Position numbers and translations under genes: made by a program. This document shows, in pieces, positions 32,885 to 43,627 of a stretch of 64,000 nt of DNA (position 1 is the stretch's first letter; the number at the start of each line of letters is the position of its first letter). Source of the DNA: Diabrotica undecimpunctata (taxonomy: Eukaryota; Arthropoda; Insecta; Coleoptera; Chrysomelidae); the NCBI RefSeq assembly GCF_040954645.1, contig NC_092811.1:122843411-122907410 (forward strand), given 5' to 3'. Below the pieces are notes generated by a model that worked only from the letters and a program-made list of their open reading frames with translations, was not told where the DNA came from and made no database searches.

Positions 32885-33567
32885 CTAAAAAATAAATGAT
32901 ATTATTACTTCAGTCTATTTGTACAAAGAAAGCAAAATTATACACGTCTATAATCCGTTCACAAATTGTTGAGAGCACGAAATGTGCCTCAAAGTCATAA
33001 AACGGTCGTAAAATTTGCATCATCATAGGCGTTCCTGAGGTGTTTATTCATTAAAACTAATGCGTTTTACATTTATTTTCCTTTCCAAAATGTTTATCAA
33101 TATTAATAATGTTTTAATACTAATATATTTAGCAATAAACAATTAAAACTTTCACGGCTAATGTTGGTTATTATATTATATTAATAAAAATAAGAATTTA
33201 ACCATTAACAATTTTGTAAATAATAATACCTTATCTCTTTGGATATTTCAATACTAATCTTCGCGTTTAATCACTTTACTAGAAAACCTGGAATTCATAT
33301 CCGAAGGTACTATTCGTTGCAAGATAATTAGGATGGAATTCCCCAGATTTTTAATAAAATAATGGGTATAAAGATGCCGGCTTTGGCCACGTGCCTCGTC
33401 TGTTCAGTTTATATTCGAAACTTAACTTGAAAGGGTGAAGTTATTACGAACGAAAACAATTTTTTTGTTTAGTACTGGTTTCTCAGAATCCCACAAACAC
33501 TGTTCGCAACATAGTCGAAAGTTGAGCCAACATGACTGGCGTAGGGGAGTCAACTATATATATATAG
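32885..33567. other. Upstream region of A4 and decayed 5' end of the next transposase
   Basis: The first part should hold A4 intron or promoter sequence. A minus-strand ATG near 33298 opens a 14-codon frame, but its GT donor would create an in-frame stop at the exon junction, so I do not call it. From about 33480 the plus strand reads VSQNPTNTVRNIVE, resembling the helix-turn-helix start of the downstream transposase, then breaks at a short TA run. Confidence 0.4.
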
Positions 33568-34770
33568 GTTCAGGATAGGAGTCAACTATCAGAAAGAAAA
33601 CAACACGGTATAGCTAACCCAAACACAAACGAACACTTAAAGAGAGGGAAAAAGCCTATTGAAATTGATGAATTTGCCAAAAATGGTATTCAAAGGAAAA
33701 TTCATGGATTTTTTTTCAAAAAAGAAATACCAAACCTAAACAAAATTTTACAAGAAGTTAGAGACGACCCGGATTTGCCACATATCGGACGAACTAAATT
33801 GTGGCAAGTTTTTAAAGAATTAAATTTCTGGTGGGAGAAATCAGACCGAAAATCACTTTTGATTGACCGGAAGGAGATAATATGTTGGAGAAGAAATTAT
33901 CTAAGATCCATACGAAAATTCCGGGCTGAAGGAAGGCCAATCTTCTGCCAGAATGAAACGTGGGTAAACTCAGGTCATACTCTAAAAAAAATTTGGTCAG
34001 ATAAAAATATATTAAGCTCCAGGCAAGCCTTTATGGAAGCTTGGTCTACTGATATCTCCCCACCTTCTGGTAAAGGCAGTAGATTAATAATTTCTCACAT
34101 TGGCAGTGAAAAAGGATTTGTTAAGCATGGTTTGTTGGAATTTCAGTCCAAAAGCACAAAAGACTATCACGAGGAGATGACAGCTGATGTTTTCGAAGAG
34201 TATTTTGAGCAGATGATTGAACACATACCACCAAATTTAATTATAGTATTAGATAATGCATCTTATCATTCACGACTAGTAGAAAGACTTGCAATAACTG
34301 CGTGGAAGAAACAGGATATTCTTGACTGGCTGCAGAATAAGTATCTGCCTTACGAAGATGGAATGGTAAAAGCAGAACTTTTAAAAATTGCCCGGCAACA
34401 CAAATCTAAGTTCAAGAAATACGTAGTTGACAAAATGGAGGAAAGGCGAAACATCACAGTCCTTAGACTTCCACCCTACCACTGCGAACTAAATTCAATT
34501 GAACTCATTTGGGCACAAATGAAAAGTTATGTGGCTAGAAAAAATACGTCATATAAAATACAAGCTGTACGTGAATTGTTATACGAGTCTTTACAACATA
34601 TTACAGAACAAAACTGGAAAGATGCAGTAAGACATGTAATAGAAGAAGAACAAAAAATGTGGGATCTTGATAACATAATTGATGCGACCGTAGAGACACA
34701 ACCGCTAATTATTAACCCTCAAGTCGACTCGGATTCCGAAGTCGATCCTATTTATTTTGAATTTGAATAG
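33568..34770 (+). pseudogene. IS630/Tc1-like DDE transposase, first catalytic Asp replaced
   Basis: After an in-frame TAG the frame is open for 400 codons, with IEIDEFAKNGIQRKIHGFF and LPHIGRTKLWQVFKELNF before the catalytic domain. The first acidic box reads FCQNETWVNSGHT, where relatives have a DE pair: Asp is replaced by Asn. The second Asp (VLDNASYHS) and the Glu (CELNSIELIW) are present. The C-terminus ends DPIYFEFE. The long open frame with a missing active-site residue suggests either a recent loss or a non-cutting DNA-binding derivative. A second relative lies at 37020. Confidence 0.75.
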
Positions 34771-34825
34771 TTTTTTCTAATCGTAATTATATAAGGTAAG
34801 TAATAGTAGTTGTAATCGTAAGGTA

Positions 34826-35230
34826 TTAAAGGGGAAAGGCGCAAAATGTCGCCTGTCAAAATTTTCAATGTGTTTTAAATGTATCCATTTTTTTTCAAAT
34901 CCTGGGAAAACTAAAAAGCATTTTTGAAAAATTTAAAGGCAGAATGAAATATTTATTAGAATAAATAAAAAGTTTCTTTTGTATGCAATATTTTCAATTA
35001 AAAATTATACTATATTTTCTTTTTTATTTTCACCCCTGTTACATAACATATTAAAATAAACATTGTAGAAGTTTTCAGGGACTTTCTGCCCTCAGTAATA
35101 ATGTAATCATTCATTCTGCGTTTAAATTTTTCAAAAATAATTATTAGTTTTCTCCGGATTCGAAAATAATGGGTACATTTAAAACACATTGAAAATTTTG
35201 CCAGGCGACATTTGGCGCCTTTCCCCTTAA
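34826..35230. mobile_element. 405-bp foldback element with about 120-bp inverted arms
   Basis: The left arm begins TTAAAGGGGAAAGGCGC and the right arm ends GGCGCCTTTCCCCTTAA. Both continue with CACATTGAAAATTTTG-type and TTCGAATCC/CAGGATTTGAA-type matches. TTAA at each end may be the target duplication. The interior is short and non-coding. A related half copy lies at 21378-21512. Confidence 0.75.
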
Positions 35231-35982
35231 TTAAATAAATGTATCTTTTACAAATAGCAAGAAACTTTTTATTTTTGAATAAAATACAGAAGTTTTATTA
35301 AAACAAATACAATTTACATAAGTACAATTTAAAAAATATATTTATTTTAGGTATTTAAAATACCTTCGTAATCGGATTATAAGGTTGACTGCTGTATTGT
35401 ATTCCTTCAGATACAAGGTGGGTTAGTCGAAAACATCTTAAACCGTCAGTTCCAGGTTGGTTTTTACTATTATATCGTATTACCTATCCTCTCTGTATTT
35501 CAGTTCTCTAATTAGGGTTAAACTTGTAGTGAGCTATCGACAAATTGTGAACCGATTACAACTAGCACCATTTCCAGAACCGGACTCCCTTCCAGAACAC
35601 TCAAGAAAAAAATATAGTACAACAATATTGTGAGAATAGCATTAAATTTTAACTGGTAACTATGCCTGCCGAACAGTAGTCAAAAAAACTCATGGACCTC
35701 CTTAATTATAAAATAAAATACAAAAATTGTAGGAAATACTTTAATAATTATTTTATGAATATAATAACACTTTTTTCCTTTTATATCATAACATTTATCT
35801 AAGATAGTAGTACATACAGGTCTAAAATTTTTGTCATGCATATTGAACATAGCACTACGTTTTTACATCAAATTTAATCAAAAAAGTACATGTTGGCAAA
35901 AATTAAAGTTTATTTCATGATAATTTAATCGGAAAGCACGTAAACCTTAACTATAAAATTAAAAATTAGACAAAAAAAGCAC
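35231..35982. other. Unrecognised AT-rich DNA
   Basis: No ORF, RNA gene or repeat boundary could be supported here apart from short hairpins such as GGTATTTAAAATACC near 35350. Confidence 0.4.
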
Positions 35983-36066
35983 GAAATAGATCAGAATGGA
36001 GAAGGATCCTGGAACAGACCGAGACCCAAAAAGGGTTGTCAAGGGAGTGATGATAATGATGAAGGG
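35983..36066 (+). mobile_element. 3' tip of an RTE-like LINE
   Basis: The plus strand reads NRSEWRRILEQTETQKGL and then a stop, the usual C-terminal signature of RTE-type LINEs, followed by a GATGATAATGATGA tail. Confidence 0.6.
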
Positions 36067-36599
36067 ACGTAGACGTAATCAGTGGTACTGTCAACGCCAC
36101 TTAAGTTGGCGAGGCGCACAAACCCAAAATTGAAGTCCGCTTAGGGTGGATTAGGTGGTTGTCATCAGTCTCTTCCCAGTAGTCAGGTGCGTAACACAAA
36201 AGTGAAGTGCGGCTGTTATTTTTCAGATTTCTTATTATTTTGGATAGTTAAGTGTGTGGCAGTTTCTTTAAATTATGGCGTTAGAAAGTAATAGAAAGAC
36301 TAATTCTGTTATTAATGGACAATCTCGTGAGATCATATATAATGTGTTATTATTTCAAAAATTTTAAGCTTGAAGCAGATACCTTGAAAACTGTGAAAGA
36401 AACAACAGCTAAGTTTGTACAATAAATTAATTTTAATTCGCTATCAAATGAACTGAAAATAATCGAGAGTTTTTAACTTTGACTTTATATTTTATTAGTC
36501 ATATCTGCCTAATTCATTCTCTTTTAGTTGTATAACGTACTTTCGTGGTTGTATCATATGGCATTCTTCTTTTTCATGTGCCGTGCTCGATTATCGAGC

Positions 36600-36820
36600 G
36601 TTGGCTATCAAATTGGCTATAGTAATTTTGTTGACGGCAGCTCGGAAAAGGGATGCAGAGGATCTGTAAATCCATTCTTCTTCGACCTGTCCAGTCTTCT
36701 TCCGTCTACCTTGCCTTGTATTATTAAGTGGAGTATATTATATCTCTCTGGGTGACGCATAACATGACCAAAATATTCAAGTTTGCAACGGCATAGCTTT
36801 TTAAATAAACATATTTGCAA
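36600..36820 (-). mobile_element. LINE C-terminal fragment
   Basis: The minus strand reads KLEYFGHVMRHPERYNIL then HLIIQGKVDGRR, the conserved near-C-terminal motif of RTE-like LINEs. Frames are broken after GRR. The fragment is isolated. Confidence 0.65.
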
Positions 36821-37019
36821 AAATTTGTGAAATTATAATTATTGTATGTACATCGGTCTTACTCTCGATAATTGAAAGACATTTTTTAACATACTTAAAT
36901 TATTACACCTATTAGCACATGAATATATTGTGTACTGTCTTATGATATGGAAGTAAATATAGACTTTTTACACTTACATACTAGATAAAATGATTCACTA
37001 TAGTTACTTTTACAGGAAT

Positions 37020-38184
37020 TTCCATCAGAACAATCGAAAGGATAACAAGAGAGGCAAAATGTTCTTTGAAAAATACCGACAGAGTCCAATTTGCCAGTCC
37101 AGGTAAAAACGAATACATTCGCAGAATAATCTACGATTTTTATAAAACAGACAAATGTCGGATTACGGTAAAAAAATTAAAACAAAAAATTCATAACGAT
37201 TTGGATATCACAATTTCACAGACATCTCTAAGGCTACTCTAGATATCTCTAATGCAATTTCGTTGGAGGAGAACCGAAAACAACCGAAAATTACTTATAT
37301 AAAAAGGTGAAATACGAGCTTTGAGTATAAAATATCTCAGGCAAATCAAACATTTTCGTACTCAAAATAGGCCAATTGTGTATGTTGACGAGACTTACTT
37401 ACACAGCGGTCATACTTTTTCGAAGAACTGGACTGCCGAATCAACAAAGGGATTATTTTCTATAATTTCTAAAGGTCAAAGACTAATAATAGTGCATGCC
37501 GGTGGAGACAAGGGATCCATTAAGGACGGATTATTAATCTTCAAGTCAGGTACAAAATCAGGGGATTTCCACTCTGAAATGAATGCACATAATTATGGAA
37601 AGTGGTTACAAAAACGTTTAATACCTAATTTACCTAACTCGGTACTAGTTTTTGATAACGCATCTTATCATAGTATTCAGTTAGAGCGGGCCTACATCAA
37701 ACTAAAAAAAAAAAAAAAAAATTAAATGATAGAATGGTTAATACAGAAAAATATTCCATTTATACCTACCGCTTTAAAACCGGAATTATATGAAACCCTT
37801 AAATATCATAAACCCCGTCATGTAAAATACACGTTCGACGAAATTTTACGCGAGCATGGCCATATTCCTTTGCGTTTACCTCCGTACCATCCTGATCTAA
37901 ACCCGATTGGACTTATATGGGCTACAGTCAAAAATAATGTAAGCCAGAAAAACGTTACATTTAAATTAGCTGACGTACAAGAACTGGCTGAGGAAGAGAT
38001 CAATAAAATTGATGCAAATGAGTGGAGAAAATGATGTGACCATGTCATTAAGAAGAAAGATGAATACATGGACAGCGAGATAGTGGTTGATAACGCCATG
38101 GAAATAGCTCCTATTATTATAAATATTAACAGCGAATCTTCCAATATAGAGTTTTCTTTTGATGATAAAGATGAAGAAAATTAA
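37020..38184 (+). pseudogene. IS630/Tc1-like DDE transposase, catalytic Glu replaced and stops present
   Basis: A helix-turn-helix start (IRTIERITREA) leads to stops at about 37237 and 37301, then a 134-codon block with the first acidic box intact (VYVDETYLHSGHT) and the second Asp (VFDNASYHS). A run of A at 37707-37720 ends the frame. After TAA, a further block (37726-38034) has LPPYHPDLNPIGLIW, where the catalytic Glu is Gly. The tail reads FSFDDKDEEN. It is a relative of the transposase at 33568 but not a close copy. Confidence 0.8.
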
Positions 38185-38189
38185 CCATT

Positions 38190-38830
38190 AGAAAATTATT
38201 TTCAGTTACTATTTTTCTACACTTGATACTCGTTTTAGTGTTATAATCAAACCAAAATATCAAAATTAAATAATTACTGTGTTACATTTATTTATACAAT
38301 ACCCTCCATTTAATATGAAAGACAATATTAACGTAGTTTTTTTGTTAATTAAATTCAGTCATAATTATTATTGTGTTTGTATGTTAAATTAAAGAGATAT
38401 TATAAACCAGTGGCTTTCTATTTAAATTGACTAAAAAAATAATAACAATTTTATATTTCTAATGATATATTAAAGCTTGCTAAAAAATATTACTACTTTT
38501 TTAATTGTGTAATAATTCTTTGAACTATACCGTTACGCCACTGAAACTACTTATCAGAAATAGTAAACCAATAGGAGAATCATGGGGCGTAAACATAATC
38601 TATTTCTCAGTGACTTTATGCGTAATTCGTCGCCAAGTTAACTGGTGTTTGCTGTATGTCGAGTAGTTTTTTGCGAAATATCATTAGAGTATGTAAGGCG
38701 TTCGATACGGTAAGATATCCAGGTATCCAAAAGACAAAAGTCATATACTCCATGTGAAGTCAGAAATAAAGAACTTAAAAAATGAAGCCACAGAACCCGA
38801 GCATCGTCGCTTCTTGCTCAATGAAGACAT
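38190..38830. other. Unrecognised AT-rich DNA
   Basis: Nothing is supported beyond likely 3' flank of the preceding transposon. No inverted ends could be paired with its 5' side. Confidence 0.4.
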
Positions 38831-38837
38831 ATCATCT

Positions 38838-39780
38838 TCTTCTTACGGTGTTTATTTGTTCCGGATGTTGGCGATCAGCATTTGTTCATCAGCAGCTTTT
38901 AGGTTTTGAAGCCCAGACATTCTTCTTCTCCGTGGTCCTCTCTTTCCAAATACGTTGCCCCGAAGAATTACTTGCAACAATCTATATATGTATATGTACA
39001 GCCCAGTTCTTCTACCCATGGCTGCAATTCTCCAATATGTTACCACGATTGTTGGTAGGTCCTCCCGTGGTCGTCCTCTTCTCTTCTTTCCTTTCCCTTT
39101 CAGCAGTGAATCTTTTGCCCTTCTATCTGCCATTCTCGCAAGATGGTCTAAACATCAAAGTCTCTTTTGTTCTGCGATCTGGCTAATTTCTAGTTTCCCG
39201 TACAGCTCCCTGACCCCTGCATTTGTTTGTCTCGTCAAAACGTCTCCATAGTGCTTTATTCCCCCGAATATCTTTCTTAAAACACTCTGTCTCCAAACAT
39301 TCAGCATATTTTCTTGATTGTTGTTCATAATTTTGCTTCTGTACAGGACCTTTTGTTGGATTACTTTCGGTATAGTCTCAATTTTACCTCTTTAGAGATG
39401 TTTTTTGCTCTAGTAGTTTGTATAGAGCTCTGACCGTCTTTCTTCCTCTTGAAATCCGCTTCTCAATTTCTTGGCTTTCTTCTTCTTTACTTGTTAGGCT
39501 TACTCCTAGATACTCAAACTCTGTGACCTTTTTGAAGCAATAATCTTTACTCTCGTTGTTTGTTTTCCATTGGGTGTCTTCATATGTGGGCTGCCCCATT
39601 TCCATATACTTTGTGTTTTGCTCATTAATAATCAGTTCATACTTTTTAGCCTTCTTCAAAGAGTTCGCTGAAAATTCTCAACAGTTTCCCTTTAGGTCTT
39701 GCCATTAATACTACATCGTCTGCAAAGGCCAGGACCTGCTTCTGTTGTCAATATTAAGCAGACCGTGAAGCTTTGGCCAT
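38838..39780 (-). mobile_element. RTE-like LINE fragment
   Basis: Minus-strand pieces appear in order: AFADDVVLMARPK-like palm near 39740, then the open block 39384-39659 with TEFEYLGVSLTSKEEE, then broken thumb pieces, then ILRGNVFGKRGPRRRRMSGL with NLKAADEQMLIANIRNK near 38852-38960. A GAAGAAGATGATA tail at the left edge marks the 3' end. An insertion or rearrangement near 38970-39130 separates the last blocks. Confidence 0.75.
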
Positions 39781-40860
39781 GGTGATTGTCAGATAATTCT
39801 AATATGACACAAAAATAAGACGACGGAAACTCCAACTGTATGCTTCCAAAACAATTACTTTTATTCCAAAACAGTTACCTGCTTTCACTTGAACAACATA
39901 TTCGCTAGAAGTGTACGGTTTGAAAATATCATACATAACCACAATAAGATTAAAGTACCTGTGTGTGAATTTAGACAGAATACAATCTTTTAAAGAATAT
40001 CTAACAAAATCTGATAAAAGGCTTAAATTTCTAAAAGATTGTGGAGCTTTTACAGAGGACAGATTAGATCGGTCACGCAAGAATCAGAAGCGATCTCCTG
40101 GCAAACTCTATACTTAATCCTTAAAGAAAGAGGCCCCTGTGCAGACCACGACTTTTTAGCTATGGATCCTGATACAAGGAAATCACAGAGTTTTTAATTA
40201 TAGAAATATCTACAGCTGTTATAATGAAAATTAACATTTAATCGGGGAATAAATACTACTTTTATTTTAAATAAAAAATAATAAAGGATAATTACGAAAG
40301 GCCTAGAAATAGAAAATGAGAGTTCAACTATTTAAAAATTTTTGTATTAATTTACTTAATAGTACATTTGCGTTTAAGGGAACATTTAAACCTCCGATTT
40401 TGTGTAAATGCTTCGGAAAACATCCATGACCTACTTTTAATCTTAGGATAGTATACACCGTGTTTCTACTTAGTGCAACAATTATGCAGAATTAGTTCAC
40501 AGATACTGTGGGTTGTAATTTAAACAAATTAGAGAGCCTGCAGGTGTTCATCCACGAGATTCCTGTTGGACGTCAAACCTTGTGACGACCTGTAAACATT
40601 TATTTGCTCACAGGATTTTGACTCTAGGTTGCTGATTCTGTTGTTTGTATCTTGTGGGGATGGAATTATATACTGCACGTTTCTTTGCCGATTTTTTAAG
40701 AATACAAACACTGTGCACTTGGTTAGAGTGGAGCCATATTCTCTGTTTGTATATAGGCCGGGTAATGCTTGGTTGGGCGGCTACGTTCATCATGTAACCA
40801 AACCCTTGTCATTCGGCCTCTTCCTACTAGTCTGTTCCTCCCCGTTCCGATTCGGAAAGT
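39781..40860. other. Unrecognised DNA; plus-strand frame of 68 codons of unknown nature
   Basis: At 39911-40117 the plus strand reads EYLTKSDKRLKFLKDCGAF, which I cannot assign. From about 40500 the DNA is less AT-rich and probably represents the 3' untranslated part of the R2-like LINE on the minus strand. Confidence 0.35.
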
Positions 40861-40869
40861 AACAGACCA

Positions 40870-42480
40870 GTAGCGTATGGTGCGCTGCATCACCAGATTC
40901 TTAATCACAACGAGATCCCCCATCCCACTTGCTATTATTAACGTCAACTCGCCAAATGTCGTGGACTTGCATCAATTGCGGTAAAAATGTAAAATGGACA
41001 TTCACAGAACATGAAAACGACACTCACGAACATCTACTTATCTAGTCAGTGAATAAAATCCTAACTAGATAAGCGTAGATCTCGTGATAGGAAGAAGCCG
41101 GTACTTGCACTCGAAGTAAATATACCATAAGACCTCATAAAATGACTATGAATACATGGAATGGCCTTTGTAATAAAAGTTGGGGCGTCGTACCTTGATA
41201 AGTTAACAGGATACGAGAATTCGACTGACACCATCTTCCGCGAGCTCGAACTATTAGAGGTTCCATGCAAATAGTTTTTCCAGGATATTGGGTTTGCATA
41301 ATCTGAAGGAATTGAGGCTCAGTGTACAACGTCCGCGACAATTACCCGATCACCCTGTTGCGCGACAAGGTCAGAAATCTTAAGAGTACCGTCCTGACAT
41401 CGTACTCGCGACTCTGTCTCGCATATCCACCCTTTCTTTTAGGTGCTTTTCGAAGGTACTTAACGAGCTTAACATGTCCCTTTATTCGTTGCCAGTGGGC
41501 ACGTGGCTCAGGCTCTCATTACGTTCGCATCCCTTTCGGCACCTACGTTCATGTGGTGGATTTGAAGGGATGCCTCTCGTTGGCAGAAAATTTCCTCTCA
41601 GCTGAATCGCCTTGATGTAATCTCTCCCCGACCAATAGGGCGGTGGATTGCTTATCCATGCAGAGCTTTTGGAGTGTGAAGAGCCCTGACGAAGTCCGTT
41701 ACCGCTATAGCTATCCTCAAGTTTCTGGCTCAAATCACGTGCGATCGGTGCTGAACTGCCTTACGTTGAATGTGTCCATTTAAGGATCTTCTCCTACAGT
41801 CGTGAAATGTATGGTAGAGAGAGGGTAAGTGCTGTCTTTGTCTTTGATGAAGATCAGAAGACTGATCTTCTTCTAATGATAGCCGGGACGTGCATGACCA
41901 TGGTTGTGACGCCCAGAGCACCCTCTTTAGTGGAAGCATGTATGTAGGCATCGACACACGTTCAATTGAGGGACAGAATCTTCCGAACGGCTATACGCAC
42001 GGACCTGTCAACGCCCTTCAGCGTTTTTATAGTAACGGTAGGGCTCTGGAGCTTAACACATCTCGGAGGTAGGTAAGTCTTAAGGACAAGCAGTTTTTGC
42101 GCTGGTTTCAGCCCCGCTCATTGAATGCGATCAAGCTGGGTGTGCAGCTCGGTGAAGGCTACCTTGGTCTGCCCGAGTGCAGTATACTTCGACCTAGGTA
42201 TCCAACTAGCTCACTCGGTTGCAACTGCCAAATCCTGTCGTTGCCGACAGAGAAGAGAGAACGCGTCACGCAGTAAGAGTGCTTATTACCACGGTTAACG
42301 TTAACCGTAATAGCTGCACTCTTACCAGCTTTAATCGACATTCCCCTCTTCTCGAAGAATTAGATGGCTGTCCGGAGCTGTCTGGTACCATTACTTTTCT
42401 TTTGTATACTGCGGAATGTGGGGAGAGAAAGATCTCTCTCATAAAACTTTCTTTTTTATTTACGCGCAGATGACCAGTCC
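40870..42480 (-). mobile_element. R2-like LINE pseudogene (C-terminal RT and endonuclease region)
   Basis: Minus-strand blocks follow the R2-group order. First come GMSIKAGKSAAITVNVNRG and QLQPSELVGYLGR (42150-42350). Next is LKTYLPPR, then GVDRSVRIAVRKILSLN and AYIHASTKEGALGVTTM (41880-42110). The CCHC-like zinc motif before the endonuclease follows as QLRGNFLPTRGIPSNPP, then CRKGCERNESLSHV (41490-41620). A restriction-like endonuclease trace VIVADVVHS ends the series near 41330. Stops and shifts interrupt all of them. Base composition is richer in GC than the surroundings. The clade call is by motif order only. Confidence 0.65.
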
Positions 42481-43499
42481 CTCTCGCTTGTCGTACTGTA
42501 GACAGTTATTAAAACAAATTCAGGAGCAAACATTTTCTGGCTGATTCAGTTCATACAAGAACAAAGTTCAAGCAGTTAACTTGGAAATGTATCCAAGAGA
42601 AACATTTTTGATATTTTAAATACTAATATTATTCCATCAACTCTACGCAGAATAGTCCAGCGTTTTTGCGCTGTTTTACGTAATTGTCGAGGAAGATACT
42701 TTCATAAGCAGACAGGCATATTTATGTACTGTAGGTTATACAGAGAGCAAGTATATACAACTCAAAAGCATTATAGAAAATAGTATATATGTTTATATCG
42801 CTTAAAGCTAAACTAGGTTACATCAAATAACAAGTTCAATCAATATTTACAATTTTTGTTTTAAATTAGACTGGAAATTTGACCAGTCGATATTATATTA
42901 TTATGATACGTAAGAAGAATTCAATAGGATTGCAATAGTTTGTTAAAAGCATAGCTTTCTTATCGCGGGCTACGGACGGAATGCATTGATCGATGAGATG
43001 GATCGATGAAACGCAATGTAACGACAGATCGCGCGACCACACACTATGTGGAATAATAAACGCACTCCCATGCGTGTTTCTTAATAAAACAAAAATACAA
43101 TAAAATCGAATTGAAAACCATCGCTCCGTGCATAGACGATAAGAAAGCTATGCCGCCTCGGTCACTCCCGGAGTGCCACAATCCGTTTTTTTCTAGTAAG
43201 ATGCCTTTCCTAAGCGTTCGATTTCAATAAGTACGGAAGGAATCGTGGATTTACACATGTGTGTCATTTCTGCGTGGCGACATACAATAGGCATTATTTT
43301 CTATTTTCTACATATTGTTACCACTGTTCCATGAGATTTATTCCATATAGAAAGAGTCCCTTTACGAAAAAGAAGAAGTAATAAAAATCTAGATTGTCAT
43401 CGAAATATCCTGAAATGTCTCGCAAAGTTTGGAAAATCAGAAAATGTATGTAAACAGGTAGCTGATGCTTCAAGCGGTAGTAGAAATTGAGTTTTTGAA
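42481..43499. other. Unrecognised DNA with a 17-bp inverted pair
   Basis: No gene is supported. GCATAGCTTTCTTATCG (42949-42965) is exactly inverted at 43137-43153. The 171 bp between include GATCGATGAGATGGATCGATGA. It may be a MITE-like element or the 5' LTR region of the next element. Confidence 0.4.
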
Positions 43500-43627
43500 T
43501 AGTCCTGTCATTCAATTCGTGTTGTTAACAAGTATTGTAATATTGTTTTGTATCTATTTTCAATAAAAGTGATTACAAAAAAGTGTAACATTGCTAACAA
43601 CGCAAGGATAAAAGAGATACTTTGTTA

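Noticed and set aside
33240..33300. Possible first exon of ZF gene A4 (ATG near 33298 with a GT donor)
   Set aside because: Joining it to the A4 acceptor would give a stop codon at the junction, so it cannot be the coding first exon.
42269..42329. Palindrome around GGTTAACGTTAACC
   Set aside because: It falls inside R2-like coding sequence (TVNVN region), so part of the symmetry is explained by codons; no second copy is seen.
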